A stretch of 64,000 bases of DNA, taken from positions 682,001 through 746,000 of the forward strand of contig JAUFSD010000006.1 in assembly GCA_033030425.1 (NCBI GenBank), in the 5' to 3' direction. This document shows, piece by piece, positions 37,335 to 49,023 of the stretch. The position numbers were made by a program, and so were the translations under genes. Every line of letters starts with the position of its first letter. Position 1 is the stretch's first letter. A model generated the notes under the pieces. The model was not told the origin of the DNA and did no database searches. It was given only the letters and a program-made list of their open reading frames with translations. The stretch is from Verpa conica. Lineage: Eukaryota; Ascomycota; Pezizomycetes; Pezizales; Morchellaceae.

Positions 37335-39002
37335 GGGAATATTTGGGGTTAAAGCGGCCCATGGCCAACGCTGGTGTATTTGTCTGGCGCAACGGATCGC
37401 AATTGTAGAGTGAACGAATATAGAATTTGTGAGGGTTGACGCTATTTTTTCTGTAATTCAGCGTACTCTTTTGTTTGCGTTTTCTTTTCTTTTTCTTTTC
37501 TTTTTCTTTTGTTGTGATACGAGTCTAAACAAACCAGAGAGGGGGTTTGTTGAAGTGAGGCTCGGGTTGGTTAGTCTGAGATTTTTTTATTTTTATTTTT
37601 TTTGCTTCAGCGGCCAGGGACTAGCCGGGAGAGAAAAAGGGGCATGTGAACACTTTCGGTGTCGGTGTGAGAATAAATTGGAATTCTGGACGCTGTTTTG
37701 TCTAATAATCCTATCTTCCTGAGTTCATTTTTTCATTTTTTCATCTTTCAGTTAATCCTTCTCCCTTCCTTTCCCTTCTTTTTTTCGCATAATGGATTTA
37801 TTCTCTACTTCTGGCTTTGGGGGTGATGGTAGTGCTCTTTGGTATATTCTTTTCCCCCTTCTCAATTTTTCTAACTTGTTATTCTCAGGGTTTCATAACC
37901 TTCCATAGCACTTGAGGAGGTGAAGGGATGAGGCCTGATATTGTGTTCCATGTGTATTTGGAAAAGATAGGATATACGCGCGGTCGATTAGTCGATACTG
38001 GCTAGTGTTTTTTTTCTCTCTTCGTATCATTTGGGGGTGTGGGGTGGGGGGGGGGGGTTGATACTGTCAATTTCAACAGCTTTGGTAATAGAGGTGATAT
38101 TTCTATATTTCATTTTCATTTTCGGAGGGGGGGGGGGGTGATTAGCTTAGGGGAGGAAGAATTGGTAAAAGCTCTAGGTAAGGTGGAGGAGTTGAGTAGT
38201 GTATTTACAATTGAAGAATTTATATGGGTGGCTTTTCTTTTTTTTAGAGCGTGTAGTGAACTATAGGAATGTTCGTCTCTATTCTGAACTTAGGCGGGGT
38301 TCTACTCTATGCAACTATATTTTTTTCCTTTTTTTGTGTAATCTAGTGGATAATAAATACCTGCAGGTGGTTTTGCATATACTTTGTTTTATGGTGGGAG
38401 GTATTCATAGGGTATCACTCGATAGGTAGAGTGCTAAATATGTTGTATTATGGGTATCGAATAGGTATAGTTCCGAGTACAAGTAGGTTCTGTGTCTATG
38501 ATGTAGGAGCATATATATAGGGCCCATAGGAGCCCTCCAAAAAGCCTTTAGTCTACTCTCGCCCTCTCCATATTACAACAAAATATGTTGAGATATAGCT
38601 ACCTAATTAGGTATAGCGTGGGTATCTAAGTAGGTATTGCTGTGGTGATGTCTATATATTATGGAGGGCTTGGGATAGGGTTTCTTTAGGGTTTTAGGGT
38701 ATCGTCGATTGGTCTATAGATATATATATAGAGAGGGTATGAAAGCGCTTTTCTAGAGACTCTCCTAGTCTGCTAATTTGCTGAGATACTCCATATCAAC
38801 TCCATAACTTCTTCAAAAGAAATTTTTTAATAAGTACGTTAGATTATTCTAGTCTTCCCAAACCTCAAGTAAGAAAAAGAAATAATCAGTAAATAAGCTC
38901 CGATAGCTATGTCCCATTGAAATAAATAATACAAGTATATAAAAAGAAAGAAAAAGATTTAACTCTATAATAAAACAGTCCTTCTAAACCCTACTAGTAC
39001 AA
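37335..39002. other. Convergent intergenic region with T-rich and G-run tracts
   Basis: About 1.67 kb between the 3' ends of epsin and the ene-reductase. It is T-rich (TTTCTTTTC repeats at 37480-37512, T runs at 37580-37604 and 37735-37790), consistent with the epsin 3' UTR. Two G12 runs lie at 38046-38057 and 38127-38138. Beyond 38.4 kb it is AT-rich with no gene. Confidence 0.5.
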
Positions 39003-40295
39003 TTAATTCTTAAGGCGTCCACCACCAGCACGTCCCCCAAAGCCCCATCCAATCTGTTTAGCCACATTTATCGCAACATCAAGCTCCTCGGCCCACGCCC
39101 AAACCAATCCGGGGTTCTTAGTGAAGTAACGTCCAGACATGATAACGTCTGCCGCACCGGCATTGATCAATTCCTGTGCCTGGACTCCAGAGGTGATGGA
39201 ACCAACAGCTGAAACAATCACCTTCCCGTTGAGGGCCTTCTTAACTGCCTTAGAAAAGTGAGCCTGGTAGCCGGGGCCAGGAATGATCTTCTGATCGGGG
39301 TGAAGACCGGAAGATGAAACATCAATGAGGTCGACACCGCGGTCAGCGAGGATCTTGACTAACTCGATAGTCTGGTCAATGGTCCATGACGGCTCGTCCT
39401 TGTGCTCGAGACTGTCGGAAGCAGAGATGCGGAGGAAGAGGGGCATGGTCTCGGGGATAGTCGCACGCAGGAGGTCAACAATCTCGAGGGTGAGACGGGT
39501 ACGGTTCTCGAACGATCCTCCGTACTTGTCGGTACGCTTGTTGGATACAGGGGAGAGGAAGGAGTGGAGGAGGTATCCGTGGGCATTATGGATCTCGATA
39601 ACGTCAATCCCGGCAGCGATGGCACGCTTAGCAGCGGCAACCCAAGCGGCCTTGACCTCTTCAATGTCCTCAATAGTCATTTCCTTGGGTTGAGGGAAAC
39701 TCTCGCTGTATGCAATTGCTGAGGGGGCCTTGACGTTCTCGGGCCAACCGTTCTGCTCTACAGTTGCAGTGTCTCCCTTGCTCAACCATGGGGCGAGTGT
39801 AGATGCCTTACGGCCGGCATGGGCAAGCTGGATGGCAATCTTTTGGTTCTGAGAGTGTGCGAATTCAACGACCTTGGCAAGAGGCTCGATTTGGGAGTCT
39901 TTCCAAAGGCCAGAGTCTTCGGGGGTGATACGGCCCTCGGGGACAACGGCAGTGGCTTCAATGATGGCGAGGCCAGGACCACGGGATATGATACCACCGA
40001 GATGGGCTATGTGCCAGGCACTGAGGTGACCATCATCGGCGGAGTATTGGCATAGAGGGGGAAGCATGATGCGGTTCTGGAAGGTGGTGCCACGGATAGT
40101 AAGAGGCTGGAAGAGTGATGGGATAGGATTGCCATTAGGCTGGGGGTCAATGGCACTTCCCGAAGGAGGAGTTTGGGCGGGAGTGAAGTAGGAGATCTAG
40201 AGGAATTGTTAGTATTTATATTTGAATTTGAGATTTTTGAGGGCCTGAAGACTTACACCCTCCGCAGGAACGTTTCTCAGAGAAGCAGAAGACAT
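39003..40295 (-). CDS. Old yellow enzyme family NADPH dehydrogenase / ene-reductase (YqjM-like)
   Basis: FMN-dependent flavoprotein that reduces activated C=C bonds with NADPH; cytosolic by lack of targeting signals. Two exons: 40295..40257 (13 codons) and 40196..39003; 410 residues; intron 60 bp. The TIM-barrel begins at FQNRIMLPPLCQYSADDGH, with C62 and Y64 in the positions of the YqjM-type Cys and Tyr. Other landmarks are QLAHAGRKAS, the active-site HNAH pair H216/H219 followed by GYLLHSFLSP, NKRTDKYGGS, VDLIDVSSSG and the FMN-phosphate region VSAVGSITSG...VIMSGRYFTKNP. The short first exon encodes MSSASLRNVPAEG; its ATG lies a conventional distance from an AG-rich leader. A role in xenobiotic or oxidative-stress metabolism is typical of the family, but the natural substrate is unknown. 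Confidence 0.94.
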
Positions 40296-41168
40296 TGTGA
40301 AGATTTGTGTATAAGGGTAATGGCTAAGGGAATAGGATATACTGTTGAATTGATGCTGAATTTGTTGAACCGATACTGAATATGTAGAATGAAAAGAATT
40401 TGATATAACGAGGAAATGAGTATTTATAAGATTTCCCATAGAGTTCCTAGTAGATACGTCATGAGATAGCAACCACTACAATCCCGGCATATAATCCCGG
40501 CGGGCATCGGAATGCAGGCCGTGGCAAACGCATCTCTTGTATGCTTAGAGGTGCAATAGGAATGATCAGTTAGCATGGTGTGATGCTGTACAGGGGGCTT
40601 CTCACTAATGGAATTGAAAGGAAGTCAATCTTTAGTCGCTTATCGCCTTAGAAATCGTACCTGGGTGGGGCGCCGGCATTAACAGCGGCACAACCGATCA
40701 ATGATTTGAAATCAACTACAACCCGTCTGTAAAAATCTTTCTTCCTTTTTCTTTTACCACGGCTGCTATACTTGATTAGTTTTATCTCCGTAAAATTCAA
40801 ATCGCTCTGGGCTAAAGGAAGCTCGGGTATCGGAGTACAATCGTGGGGGTTTGGGTTAGGGTTTATGTCTAAGATGGTGAGTGTTATTAGGTACGGTGCC
40901 ACGCGGGAAGCGGCTCTAAGACGTCCTGCTCGATCGTCGAATTAGAGTATGTACACCCTTCCGCGACCTCAGGAATTCGGGTAGGATCCGGGCAAGGGGT
41001 GTCACATGTAGTAAGCCGCGGGTATACAGGTAACACCTACATGGTCCCTTTGAGCACTTTAAAATGTTGAATGTTTTTCTTGAGGTAGATAATCTCACAT
41101 CAGCCGCAATATCCCCGTTAAAACTCGTACACTGGAGGTGAGGTACTATAGACAACTACATTAATCTC
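40296..41168. other. Upstream region of the ene-reductase
   Basis: Contains the promoter of the minus-strand reductase gene. No gene was recognised. The open frames seen (up to 84 codons) lie on either strand without family signals. Confidence 0.4.
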
Positions 41169-41259
41169 TATAGCTTCTGGTAAAAGATCGAGAAACAAGG
41201 GTTAGTGATTAGGGTCTTACAACCGGTACAATCACTACAGCCTTTTACCAGAGGCTGTA
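41169..41259. mobile_element. Small TA-flanked inverted-repeat element (91 bp)
   Basis: The left arm TATAGCTTCTGGTAAAAG (41169-41186) matches the reverse complement of the right end, TACAGCCTCTGGTAAAAG (41259 back to 41242). The only two differences are C/T transitions. An inner pair TTAGTGATT/AATCACTA strengthens the foldback. Each end starts with TA followed by YAGC, as expected for an element inserted at TA. A further arm-like copy CCTCTGGTAGAAG sits at 41285-41297. No coding capacity. Confidence 0.55.
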
Positions 41260-42176
41260 TGTGCATGTATTCTACCCACTTAGACCTCTGGTAGAAGTAA
41301 TTGTAGAACCTTATTACAGATTCTTATTAATTCTTGGAGCGTACTTGTGTGTTAATCAACAACTCGAAATGTGGTTACAACCACCAGAATGAGCACAGTG
41401 GTGTAATAGCAATAAGAAAACTGCATGTAGTTAGAATCTCATAGAATTACAATTGGTAATTCAAGTAAATATTAATTAACGCGCGAGTACGGTCTTCCTC
41501 TATCGTTCCATGTTTCTTGGCGTATTTGATCAGCGTACAGATTCCCTCTTCCCGTTACCTCGCCATAGAGATTTAAACGTGTGATTCTTGAAATCCAGGG
41601 CTGAATATGAGGTTACATTAAGGTTCGTGTCACCTGTAAACGTTTATGTGCCTGTACCTGATGACTCATGTGTGAAGCCACCACTAGTCGGAGGTGGCTT
41701 TATGCATGGATGAAGATGAGCGTAGGAATCAAGGGCTGGGTTGGTATAGTAGAAATATTTCGATATCAAGATGGTTACAGAGGGGTTTCTTTACTAATGA
41801 TCCAATGGCACTTCAGTTCAAGTTCTAGATGACTATAGTCATAATTGAGGGCCTGTGTTCCACTTTTATAATATGAATACATTACTATAACTCCACTCGA
41901 TATCATTTAATTTAATATCTAAGTGTACTCTTCTAACTTGTCGTGACTTCTGTCCTAATAAAAACCACAGCTTTTTCTCAATACTACTAGTTACTACTTG
42001 ATAATCACTATTGCTATTATTCTCTTGTGTATTTCTTTTGAGCCATCCTATAACCCATAACATCCCTACCTTACTAATATTCTAGTATATTATCTCAAAA
42101 AAATACCAATGACCTCAAATATTTATGCAAAAATCTAGGACAAATATCTTACACCATAGTTCTTATACCCTACCAC
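41260..42176. other. AT-rich non-coding region
   Basis: No supported gene. Contains one extra element-arm copy (41285-41297) and AT-rich sequence up to the 3' end of the DUF1992 gene. A 65-codon minus-strand frame at 41866-42063 has no recognisable family. Confidence 0.4.
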
Positions 42177-43664
42177 TCAAGAGACCTCCCTCCGCCCCCA
42201 CACATCCCTCCAAAACTCTTTAAACCCATAGTTCGGTTTCTTACTATCATAAACGACTGCACTCTCTCCAGTAAAGCTCTCTAATACCCCACTTCCACCT
42301 TTCCCTCCCACCAAAAATCCTGTATCTGCACGCGGCCTGGTAGCCCTATCCCTAATTTCACCAGCAATCAACGGTGCACAACCCCTATAACAGCTCTTCA
42401 GTTCCCTTTCTAGGGAGAAGTACGTCTTCTTCGCTAGTTCCGGTGCCATGAGATTGTAAGAGCGTGTAATGGAGTTAAGGCTTTCAATCGCAAGATTATG
42501 ATAGGAGAATTCTGTCTTTTCCCATACCGGATCTCTGAATGGCGTCACGGGCCCATCAATAATGCCTTCCTCTATAGGCTCAATTCCCTCCTCTATCCTC
42601 CGTAGGCGCTCTTCAGCCGCAGCATACCTCTCCGCCCTCCGACACTGCTCCTCCAGCCCACCGCCATCAGCCGCAATACTCCTACTCACATGGCGTCTCC
42701 ACTCCACCCTCAAACGCTCCCTAAAGTTCCTTACCGCAGCAGCCAACTCCTGCTGTTTCTCGATCCATGGGGGAACTATATCCTGACTCTTGATGATCCT
42801 ATTCAGCAGATACTCAGTCGTATCCAAGAACGGGCTTTCCGCATTATGGTCCCGCTCCAGCGGTTTCCCACGGTTCGAAAGATTCTTAAACGCACCGCGT
42901 TGACGGGCCTCCTCAATCTTTTCGTCCGCAAGTGAAGTAAGCGCATTGATAGATGCGACAGCACGAGACTCTGGTAGGAACCGTTCACGGAACATATGCC
43001 TAATCTCCTCTCGCTCACTCTCTGTCGATGCATCTTTATTCAGCGTGTACTCTGTTGACTTTTCCCTCGCCCGCGCTATTCTATGACCCTTACTCTTCGG
43101 ATGGAAGGTTCTTGTGGGACGTAGGTCGATGTTCGCCGGGGTTACGCTAGGTGTGGGCTTGGGCTTCTTTGCAAGGTCTCCACGAAGCGGTTTGTGGGCG
43201 TCGACGAGCATTCGGAGGACGCTGTCGGAGGTGGACTCGGTGCCGGTCCAGTGGGGTGCAGATGCGAGGTCTCGAGTTTGTTTTGGGGCGTAGTTTGGGA
43301 GGTTGGCGGAGGCATGGGCAGCAGCATGGGTGGATTTGAAGTCGGCGGATGCGATGCGGGCTTCCAGTTCGCGTTTTAGGTCTGATGAGAACTCGTTCTC
43401 AGAAGCTATCTGTGAGGCGCGGCGCGGGGAGGCGGTAAGGGCATCTTCGGCCATTGCAGTGAAGCGGCGGGAGAGTGCAGATTCTTCTTCTGGTATGTTG
43501 GGGGGTTCATTTTGAGGGATTGGAGGTTTCTCTGGGGGAGGAGAGCTCGAGGTGGCGTTTGAACTGGAACTCGAGAACCGGAGATATTTGAGTGGGATAC
43601 TTGAGACCTCTGAGTGAGGGCAAATGAGATATGTCGAGTGCTTCCCAAGAATTCTCAATGACAT
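42177..43664 (-). CDS. DUF1992 (DNAJC28-type) protein, probably mitochondrial
   Basis: Single exon, 495 residues, true ATG at 43664. The N-terminus (MSLRILGKHSTYLICPHSEV... then KYLRFSSSSSN) is basic/hydroxylated and ends with an R-x-S-type pattern, as in mitochondrial presequences. The DUF1992 core, known from the DNAJC28 family, is recognised near residues 240-320: ADEKIEEARQRGAFKNLSNR, GKPLERD, then FLDTTEYLLNRIIKSQDIVP and PWIEKQQEL. A C-terminal half follows with a coiled-coil-like Arg/Glu segment (RRAERYAAAEERLRRIEEG) and the closing GFKEFWRDVWGRR. No J domain (no HPD motif) is present. Function of the family is poorly known. It shares a 195-bp divergent promoter with the SET-domain gene. 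Confidence 0.88.
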   Translation of the reverse strand: MSLRILGKHSTYLICPHSEVSSIPLKYLRFSSSSSNATSSSPPPEKPPIPQNEPPNIPEEESALSRRFTAMAEDALTASPRRASQIASENEFSSDLKRELEARIASADFKSTHAAAHASANLPNYAPKQTRDLASAPHWTGTESTSDSVLRMLVDAHKPLRGDLAKKPKPTPSVTPANIDLRPTRTFHPKSKGHRIARAREKSTEYTLNKDASTESEREEIRHMFRERFLPESRAVASINALTSLADEKIEEARQRGAFKNLSNRGKPLERDHNAESPFLDTTEYLLNRIIKSQDIVPPWIEKQQELAAAVRNFRERLRVEWRRHVSRSIAADGGGLEEQCRRAERYAAAEERLRRIEEGIEPIEEGIIDGPVTPFRDPVWEKTEFSYHNLAIESLNSITRSYNLMAPELAKKTYFSLERELKSCYRGCAPLIAGEIRDRATRPRADTGFLVGGKGGSGVLESFTGESAVVYDSKKPNYGFKEFWRDVWGRREVS

Positions 43665-43859
43665 GGAGATGTGGTGGTTGTGAATAGGAAAGGTGGGTAC
43701 TGTAGAAGGGGTGGAGATTCATGTCCAGAGATGAGAAGCCAATCGCTGCATCTTATCGATAAAGACTGCCCCACTTTGCCCATAACACCAACATCAACCC
43801 CAGCCTCAATCGAATATTCCCATAGCCTCATATATAGATATCTACCAGAAATTGCAATC
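43665..43859. promoter_or_regulatory. Short divergent promoter between DUF1992 and SET genes
   Basis: Only 195 bp separates the two start codons (43664 minus, 43860 plus). The region must hold both core promoters and leaders. A TATATAGATATC sequence at about 43830 lies some 30 nt before the plus-strand ATG, too close to be a TATA box unless the leader is very short. Co-regulation is inferred from geometry. Confidence 0.6.
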
Positions 43860-45716
43860 ATGAGCCCTCGGATATTCTCTTCTGACCAAACCTTTCAGGC
43901 CTTTGGGGAATGGATCATCTCCAATGGCGGGTTCATCCAGGAATCACTCACCTTTACTGCTCCTGGTATCTACATCTTCCCTCCATAAAATACCTACAGC
44001 TAACACAACTCCCAGACTCAGATCTTGGTTCCCAAATTCTCACAACAGCCCCCCTTCAGCCCTCCTCACTACTTCTAACATGCCCTCATGCCCTCGCAAT
44101 CGATTGGGCAAAAGCCAAAGCGCACTACTCCACGGATTTCATAGAATCTGTAGCCCCTCATGCCGTACTATGCATGTTCGTCTGCCACGAATGGCTACAA
44201 GGGGAGAAGAGCTTCTGGTGGCCGTACCTCAATATTCTACCAAGAGAGTTTGATACACCACTTTACTTTGACGAGGGGGACATGAAATGGCTTACTGGCT
44301 GCAACCTCAACGTGGATGAAGTCAATTCTCGGAGGTCGAGTTGGAAGGAGGAATTTGATACTGCTCTTGCGGCATTACAGAGTGAGGGGGGAGATACAAA
44401 GGATTATACTTGGTGAGCTACATAGTGTACACCCCTCTACCTTCTAAGCCTCTCCCAGGACTAATGCCTCAGAAATGTAGGGACCTATTCCTCTGGGCAT
44501 GCACCGTCTTCTCATCTCGCTCCTTCCCCGGGAAGCTTCTCAATTGGACTACCCAAAGCTCCATGACCGAGATCTCAGACCCAGACTGCCTCCCCGCCCT
44601 CTTCCCTCTCATCGACTCTGTAAACCATCAACCGCTCACAAAGATAACCTGGGCTCCCGGGGACCACGCACTAAACGTTATCAGTGGCGACGAGATCCCC
44701 GCTGGGGGCGAGGTATGTAACAACTACGGACCTAAGAGCAATGAAGAACGTATGTACCCCCCAATCTTCCACGCAGGATAAAATACTAACAGTAGATCCC
44801 AGTACTAATGGGCTATGGCTTCACTCTCCCATCAAACCCCTTCGACACAGTCGTACTACGATTCCTACCCGTTCTTTCACCAGCACAGGCTTCCATCCGT
44901 GAGCTACAACCACCATCGCCATTCCCAGAGGGAATATACCACCTCTCCCCACGTAACCCCGACGGCTCATTATACCCCCGTGCACTAGTAGACTTATTCC
45001 ACATCCTCACCGCCACACCCTCCGAGACCCCACTACTTCAGGATAACCCTACTGCGCAGAAATTCACACTACGCAACACACTCGCGACACAACACCAGCT
45101 CCTCCTCGCGCTCCGCAGGAAACTCGCCGGCTTCCCGTCAGAGTCGGCACTGCCTCAGGTATCTAACTCACGGCGGAGATACGCAAAGGTATACCGCGAT
45201 GCGCAAGTCAGTATTTTAAAAGCTGCAATTACAGAGTCGGAGGGTGTAGTGAAGAACGCATTGGGCCAAGACCAAGCAGTAACGTTGGATTCTGCGCTCG
45301 GGGATAAGGTTTTTAATAAGGCTGTGGGTGCGTGTTTTGGTTCTGTGGACCCCGCGGAGCTGCAGATGGCTGGGCAGGATGATCTGGTGTTTACGCTTTA
45401 TTTATGCTGGAGGTACTTGAACCGTGATAAGTATAAGGATACATGGGGGAAGTGGTTTGAGAAAATTATGGCTTCATCTCAGTATGGGACTTTGGAAGGT
45501 GGCGTAGAAGATGGGGATGGGTTTGAGGATGAAGAGGCGCATGAGTTATATACAGGGCTCTTTCCAGCAGCTGCAGAAGCCGCATCGGAGGTGTTTTCGG
45601 GGGAGGGGTGGACAGAGGGATTGTTGGCGTGGGGAATGAGGGTATTTGGGGGTGAGAGTATGGGGATAAGGATTGAAGGGAGGGAAGGGGAGATTGTGGT
45701 TGTTTGTATTGAGTGA
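43860..45716 (+). CDS. SET-domain lysine methyltransferase, SETD3/RKM class
   Basis: Predicted S-adenosylmethionine-dependent protein lysine methyltransferase of the class that modifies non-histone proteins (ribosomal proteins, elongation factor, actin). Exons 43860..43965, 44016..44412, 44481..44749, 44803..45716; 561 residues; introns 50, 68 and 53 bp. The split SET domain shows SLLLTCPHALAI near residue 50, DSVNHQP (N216-H217) and GEVCNNYGPKSNEELLMGYG with catalytic Tyr250, the classic SETD3/Rkm C-terminal SET motif. An alpha-helical Rubis-substrate-binding-like region follows (TLRNTLATQHQLLLALRRKL). Intron 2's acceptor was chosen at 44479-44480 because it gives the conserved YTW|DLFLWACTVFSSRSF; the alternative CAG 9 bases earlier shifts frame. 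The substrate cannot be read from sequence. Confidence 0.91.
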
Positions 45717-47399
45717 AAAAGGGAAAAAAGGGAAAAAAGGAAAAAGGAAACTGTAGGGTACTTCGTATAAATATCGTGGAGTAGGCACCTGTGAGGCGAA
45801 TAATACATTTTTAGACACCAGGCACAGTAATACGAGAGTAAATGAACCAAGAATTGCCGAGAAGAAATTTGATAACGGGACACCCAATGATATTTGAATA
45901 CGGGGAAGGGGGGTTAGAATAGAGTTCAATGGTACTAACGCAAATTACACAATCTCCAACTGTAAAGTCTTATCGACGGGAATTTAAGGGTATCGTGTGG
46001 CTGAATATGATGAGGACTCATATTCCGTCTCGTGTTAACTCCCAGGTACTTATCCGACTAGCCTAGTTTAGAATCAGCCTCTCCCCCCCCCCCAAGGGGA
46101 GATATTTTCAAATCAAATGTCAAAACTCTCAACTCACGATCCAGGGTACAGAAATAGACTCATAAATTACCCGGTGGCCAGCTAGCCTATTGGATATTTC
46201 AATCTATTATTGGAAGGTTTCTAGAGTAGATGTAGATTCCCGGGTAGAACCGAATAGTCAAAGCTTCAGGGGTTACGGATATCGGAAGAGAGCTATGATT
46301 ACACCGTAGATCACTCGGTTGGGAAAGGGGATACTCTAGACCTATTAGTACATCACGTTCTAGATGGCTATAAGTTTAGGGAATAAGTTTCTTCAATTTG
46401 TGGAAGAAAGAAGAAAAAAGGGAGCTTTGTTATGAAGAGTGTAATAGAAAGAGGGAGGGAAAAGAAAGAAAGAAAACCAAGTCTACCATTGTCTCATCGT
46501 GAATTAAGAATCACAATTAAGGGTTTAGAGTTTTGTTAATTGCTTCTTATTTTCGCTATCCTCTTAACATAAACATACGTAGGTGGAAATTTGAATGGGG
46601 AAGTCTGTGCAAGGGAAGTCAGTGCCAAGACGTCGGTGCCCTCGAGACATAGGGGTCAGCTGATTCCACTTGACCGAGAACTCTCCGGAAGTGCATTGAT
46701 TCTGGGCGAGGCGGGAGAACATGGCGAGGGGGGCTGTGGAAAAGGGGGAGAGTTTTTTTTGTGGTGTTGACTTGGGGGGAGGGAGAGTTTATGTTGATGG
46801 TGATGTGGTGGTGATAATGATGGTGATACTGCGGGGGAGGGTGTTTGTTGTTTCCATAGAGCCTACTGGCTTCTAGATGTGGTAGCAAGGTTATCAAGAC
46901 CCAGAGCATATCACTTCTCCACCTCCACATTCACACAAAATTCTAGAGAGACATCGATTATAGGATGGGGCAGTACATATCCTAAACTCCCCGGTTCGTC
47001 CACTTATTTCTGACTCTTATCCCTCCCTTGCCCCCCCCCACCCCGGCAGGACAACGCTTATGCAGTCAGTGGCTGCACCCGTACGACAGACTCAACCACC
47101 GGTCATGTGCGAGTGACTCTGCTTGTGCGGCACGGTGGGAGAGAACTGTATATAGGGAATTGAATTCGCCGGGCGTTTTTCTCTTTCTTTCTTGCTCTAT
47201 TGCTCTTCTTTATTCTAAAGCTGCTGTTGAGTACCTACCCGTGGTTCCTCACTTTGTTCCAGCGAGGGTTTCTTCTCTTCAAGACTGGTCCATTCATTTA
47301 CTTATTCACACTCTTTAGTTCCTTGTTTCGGTGACGTTTGATACGGCGCCCTGATTTTTATTTATTCATTTATTCATTCACTTCTTTACAACAGCAAAT
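45717..47399. other. Intergenic region upstream of the membrane-protein gene
   Basis: Holds the SET gene 3' UTR (purine-rich GGGAAAAAAGGG words just after the stop) and the promoter of the next gene. A C11 run lies at 46083-46093 and a purine tract at about 46400-46480. CT-rich sequence near 47170-47220 and TTTATTCATTTATTCATTCA at 47360 precede the start codon of the next gene. A TATATAG lies at about 47149. No gene recognised. Confidence 0.45.
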
Positions 47400-49023
47400 A
47401 TGGGGAAGGAAGCATTTGGATATGCAGCTGTATTGCTGTTGTTGAGTATCAGTGGAGGAGTTACAGCTTCTCGTCCAGAGCCTCAGATGCTACAACAGGA
47501 AACTGTTGGCGCAGGTCATTGGCACAAGTACGAGAGTTTGTTCTGGCTATATCCAAATACAGATTTAGGTGAGGACCCTTTGCTTTGAACTTCACTTTTA
47601 GAAATATATAAGTTAACCCGTGAGAACTACAGATGCATTGAATCCTACACAGCGAGATGCTGGCTATTTTGGCATAAAGCGACGAAGCGTGCGAAGAAAT
47701 TCCGCTTACGACCAATCTATCTTCAAACTCCGCATTCACGCCGACGGGATCCCATCTCTCAACGATGGAAACATTACCCTCTGCCACCCCACCACCCACC
47801 GTGTCACGGCTCCTTCCTTCCTCCCTCTCCGGACCGCCGCCGAGCTCGAGTATCACACATTATATCACAATGAGATCACCCTCCTCGATAACAGCGCTCT
47901 TCTAGATGCTAAATTGTCGCTCGAACACACCCTCAGACACATCAACCACTGCAGTTCTCCCAAAAAGAGCAATGTACCATGGGGCATCATGGAAGCTCAC
48001 CCCGAAACTGGCCGCCTTGCGCCGATTGTTACAAGTGCAGTGTCAAATGCACGGTTTAGAGATGCACGTGGCATGAGTGTAAACGCGAAGGTGCTTCACG
48101 TATTCCTGAGCCAATCAGGCGGGTATTCGTCGGAACCTGAGGTTGATGCTGCGTTTGACGTGCTTTATACCATGGACCCCGAGCCGCGAATTAGATTCGT
48201 AAATGTGCCTGGGGAAGACCTAGCTAATGACTCGGAAGGAGAAAATCCAGACTGGGCAAAGATTATAAGGGAGGCCGGTAATCCATTACTAGGGTTATTA
48301 GAGAAAGCGAGGGTAGAGATAGAGGACAAGATGGCAGATGACCTCGAATTGAATGAAGCCGAGGAGAGGAAAGAAGCACCCACTCCCTCTAGCCACCGGG
48401 ATGATACACAACGGAAGCAACGACTAGCAGATATCGCCTCTGCTCTCCAGGTAGCCTCCACAGGTACCGATGCTTCCCAGAAGGACACCCAGGTCAACAC
48501 CTCCACCTCCACTACTCCCACCCCCACTCCCGCTCCCGGAAAGTCAAGGATAACAATAACATTTATTCCCGTTCCTGTCCGCCCTTCCACCATCCACCAA
48601 CAAATCACCGCTGTCATGTCCAAGTTGACCAAGACCACTCCACTCGAGGCCCTCCACCGTATTCGCCTTTCTCCTTCCAGCTCCTCTGCAACTAAGAGCT
48701 CCGAGACCGAGGACATATCTGGTGCCCCAGGCCCCGGTGCCATCGCTTTGGTTCTGTGGTCCCTGTTCTGGGTGATGTGGGCGTTCTGCATGGGGCTCTA
48801 CACATGCCGTATCATCCGCTACGTCATCTGGAAGGTCCGAGGCTCTCCTCCATCGTACCAGCGAGTCAGATCAGACGAGGAAGATTGTGAAAGAGGTGTT
48901 ATTGTGCTATCTCCAGACTACTTCGCTGTCGGTCTTGATAGCCCTGATGAGGACAGACAATCTTACAGGAAGCCAATGCTCAGTAGCATTAGTGAGAAGA
49001 GCGAGCCTGAAGATGAAGAATAG
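47400..49023 (+). CDS. Unrecognised type I-like membrane or secreted protein, with readthrough-type stop
   Basis: Function unknown. Exons 47400..47568 and 47633..49023 (intron 64 bp) encode 519 residues to a UAG stop. Residues 1-24 (KEAFGYAAVLLLLSISGGVTA) are a clear signal peptide. The body is a conserved-looking ectodomain (HKYESLFWLYPNTDLDALNP, an N-glycosylation site in NDGNITLCHP, acidic C-terminal half with a Thr/Pro linker). A membrane segment at about 426-448 (AIALVLWSLFWVMWAFCMGL) precedes a basic stretch and an acidic cytoplasmic tail, so the N-terminus is probably extracellular or lumenal. The stop is followed at once by CAG CTA and by 73 further in-frame codons (see next entry). 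It was not placed in any named family. Confidence 0.8.

Noticed and set aside
48165..48791. 208-codon antisense frame in the membrane-protein gene
   Set aside because: Overlaps a well-supported coding exon with signal peptide and membrane segment; no family signal on the antisense strand.
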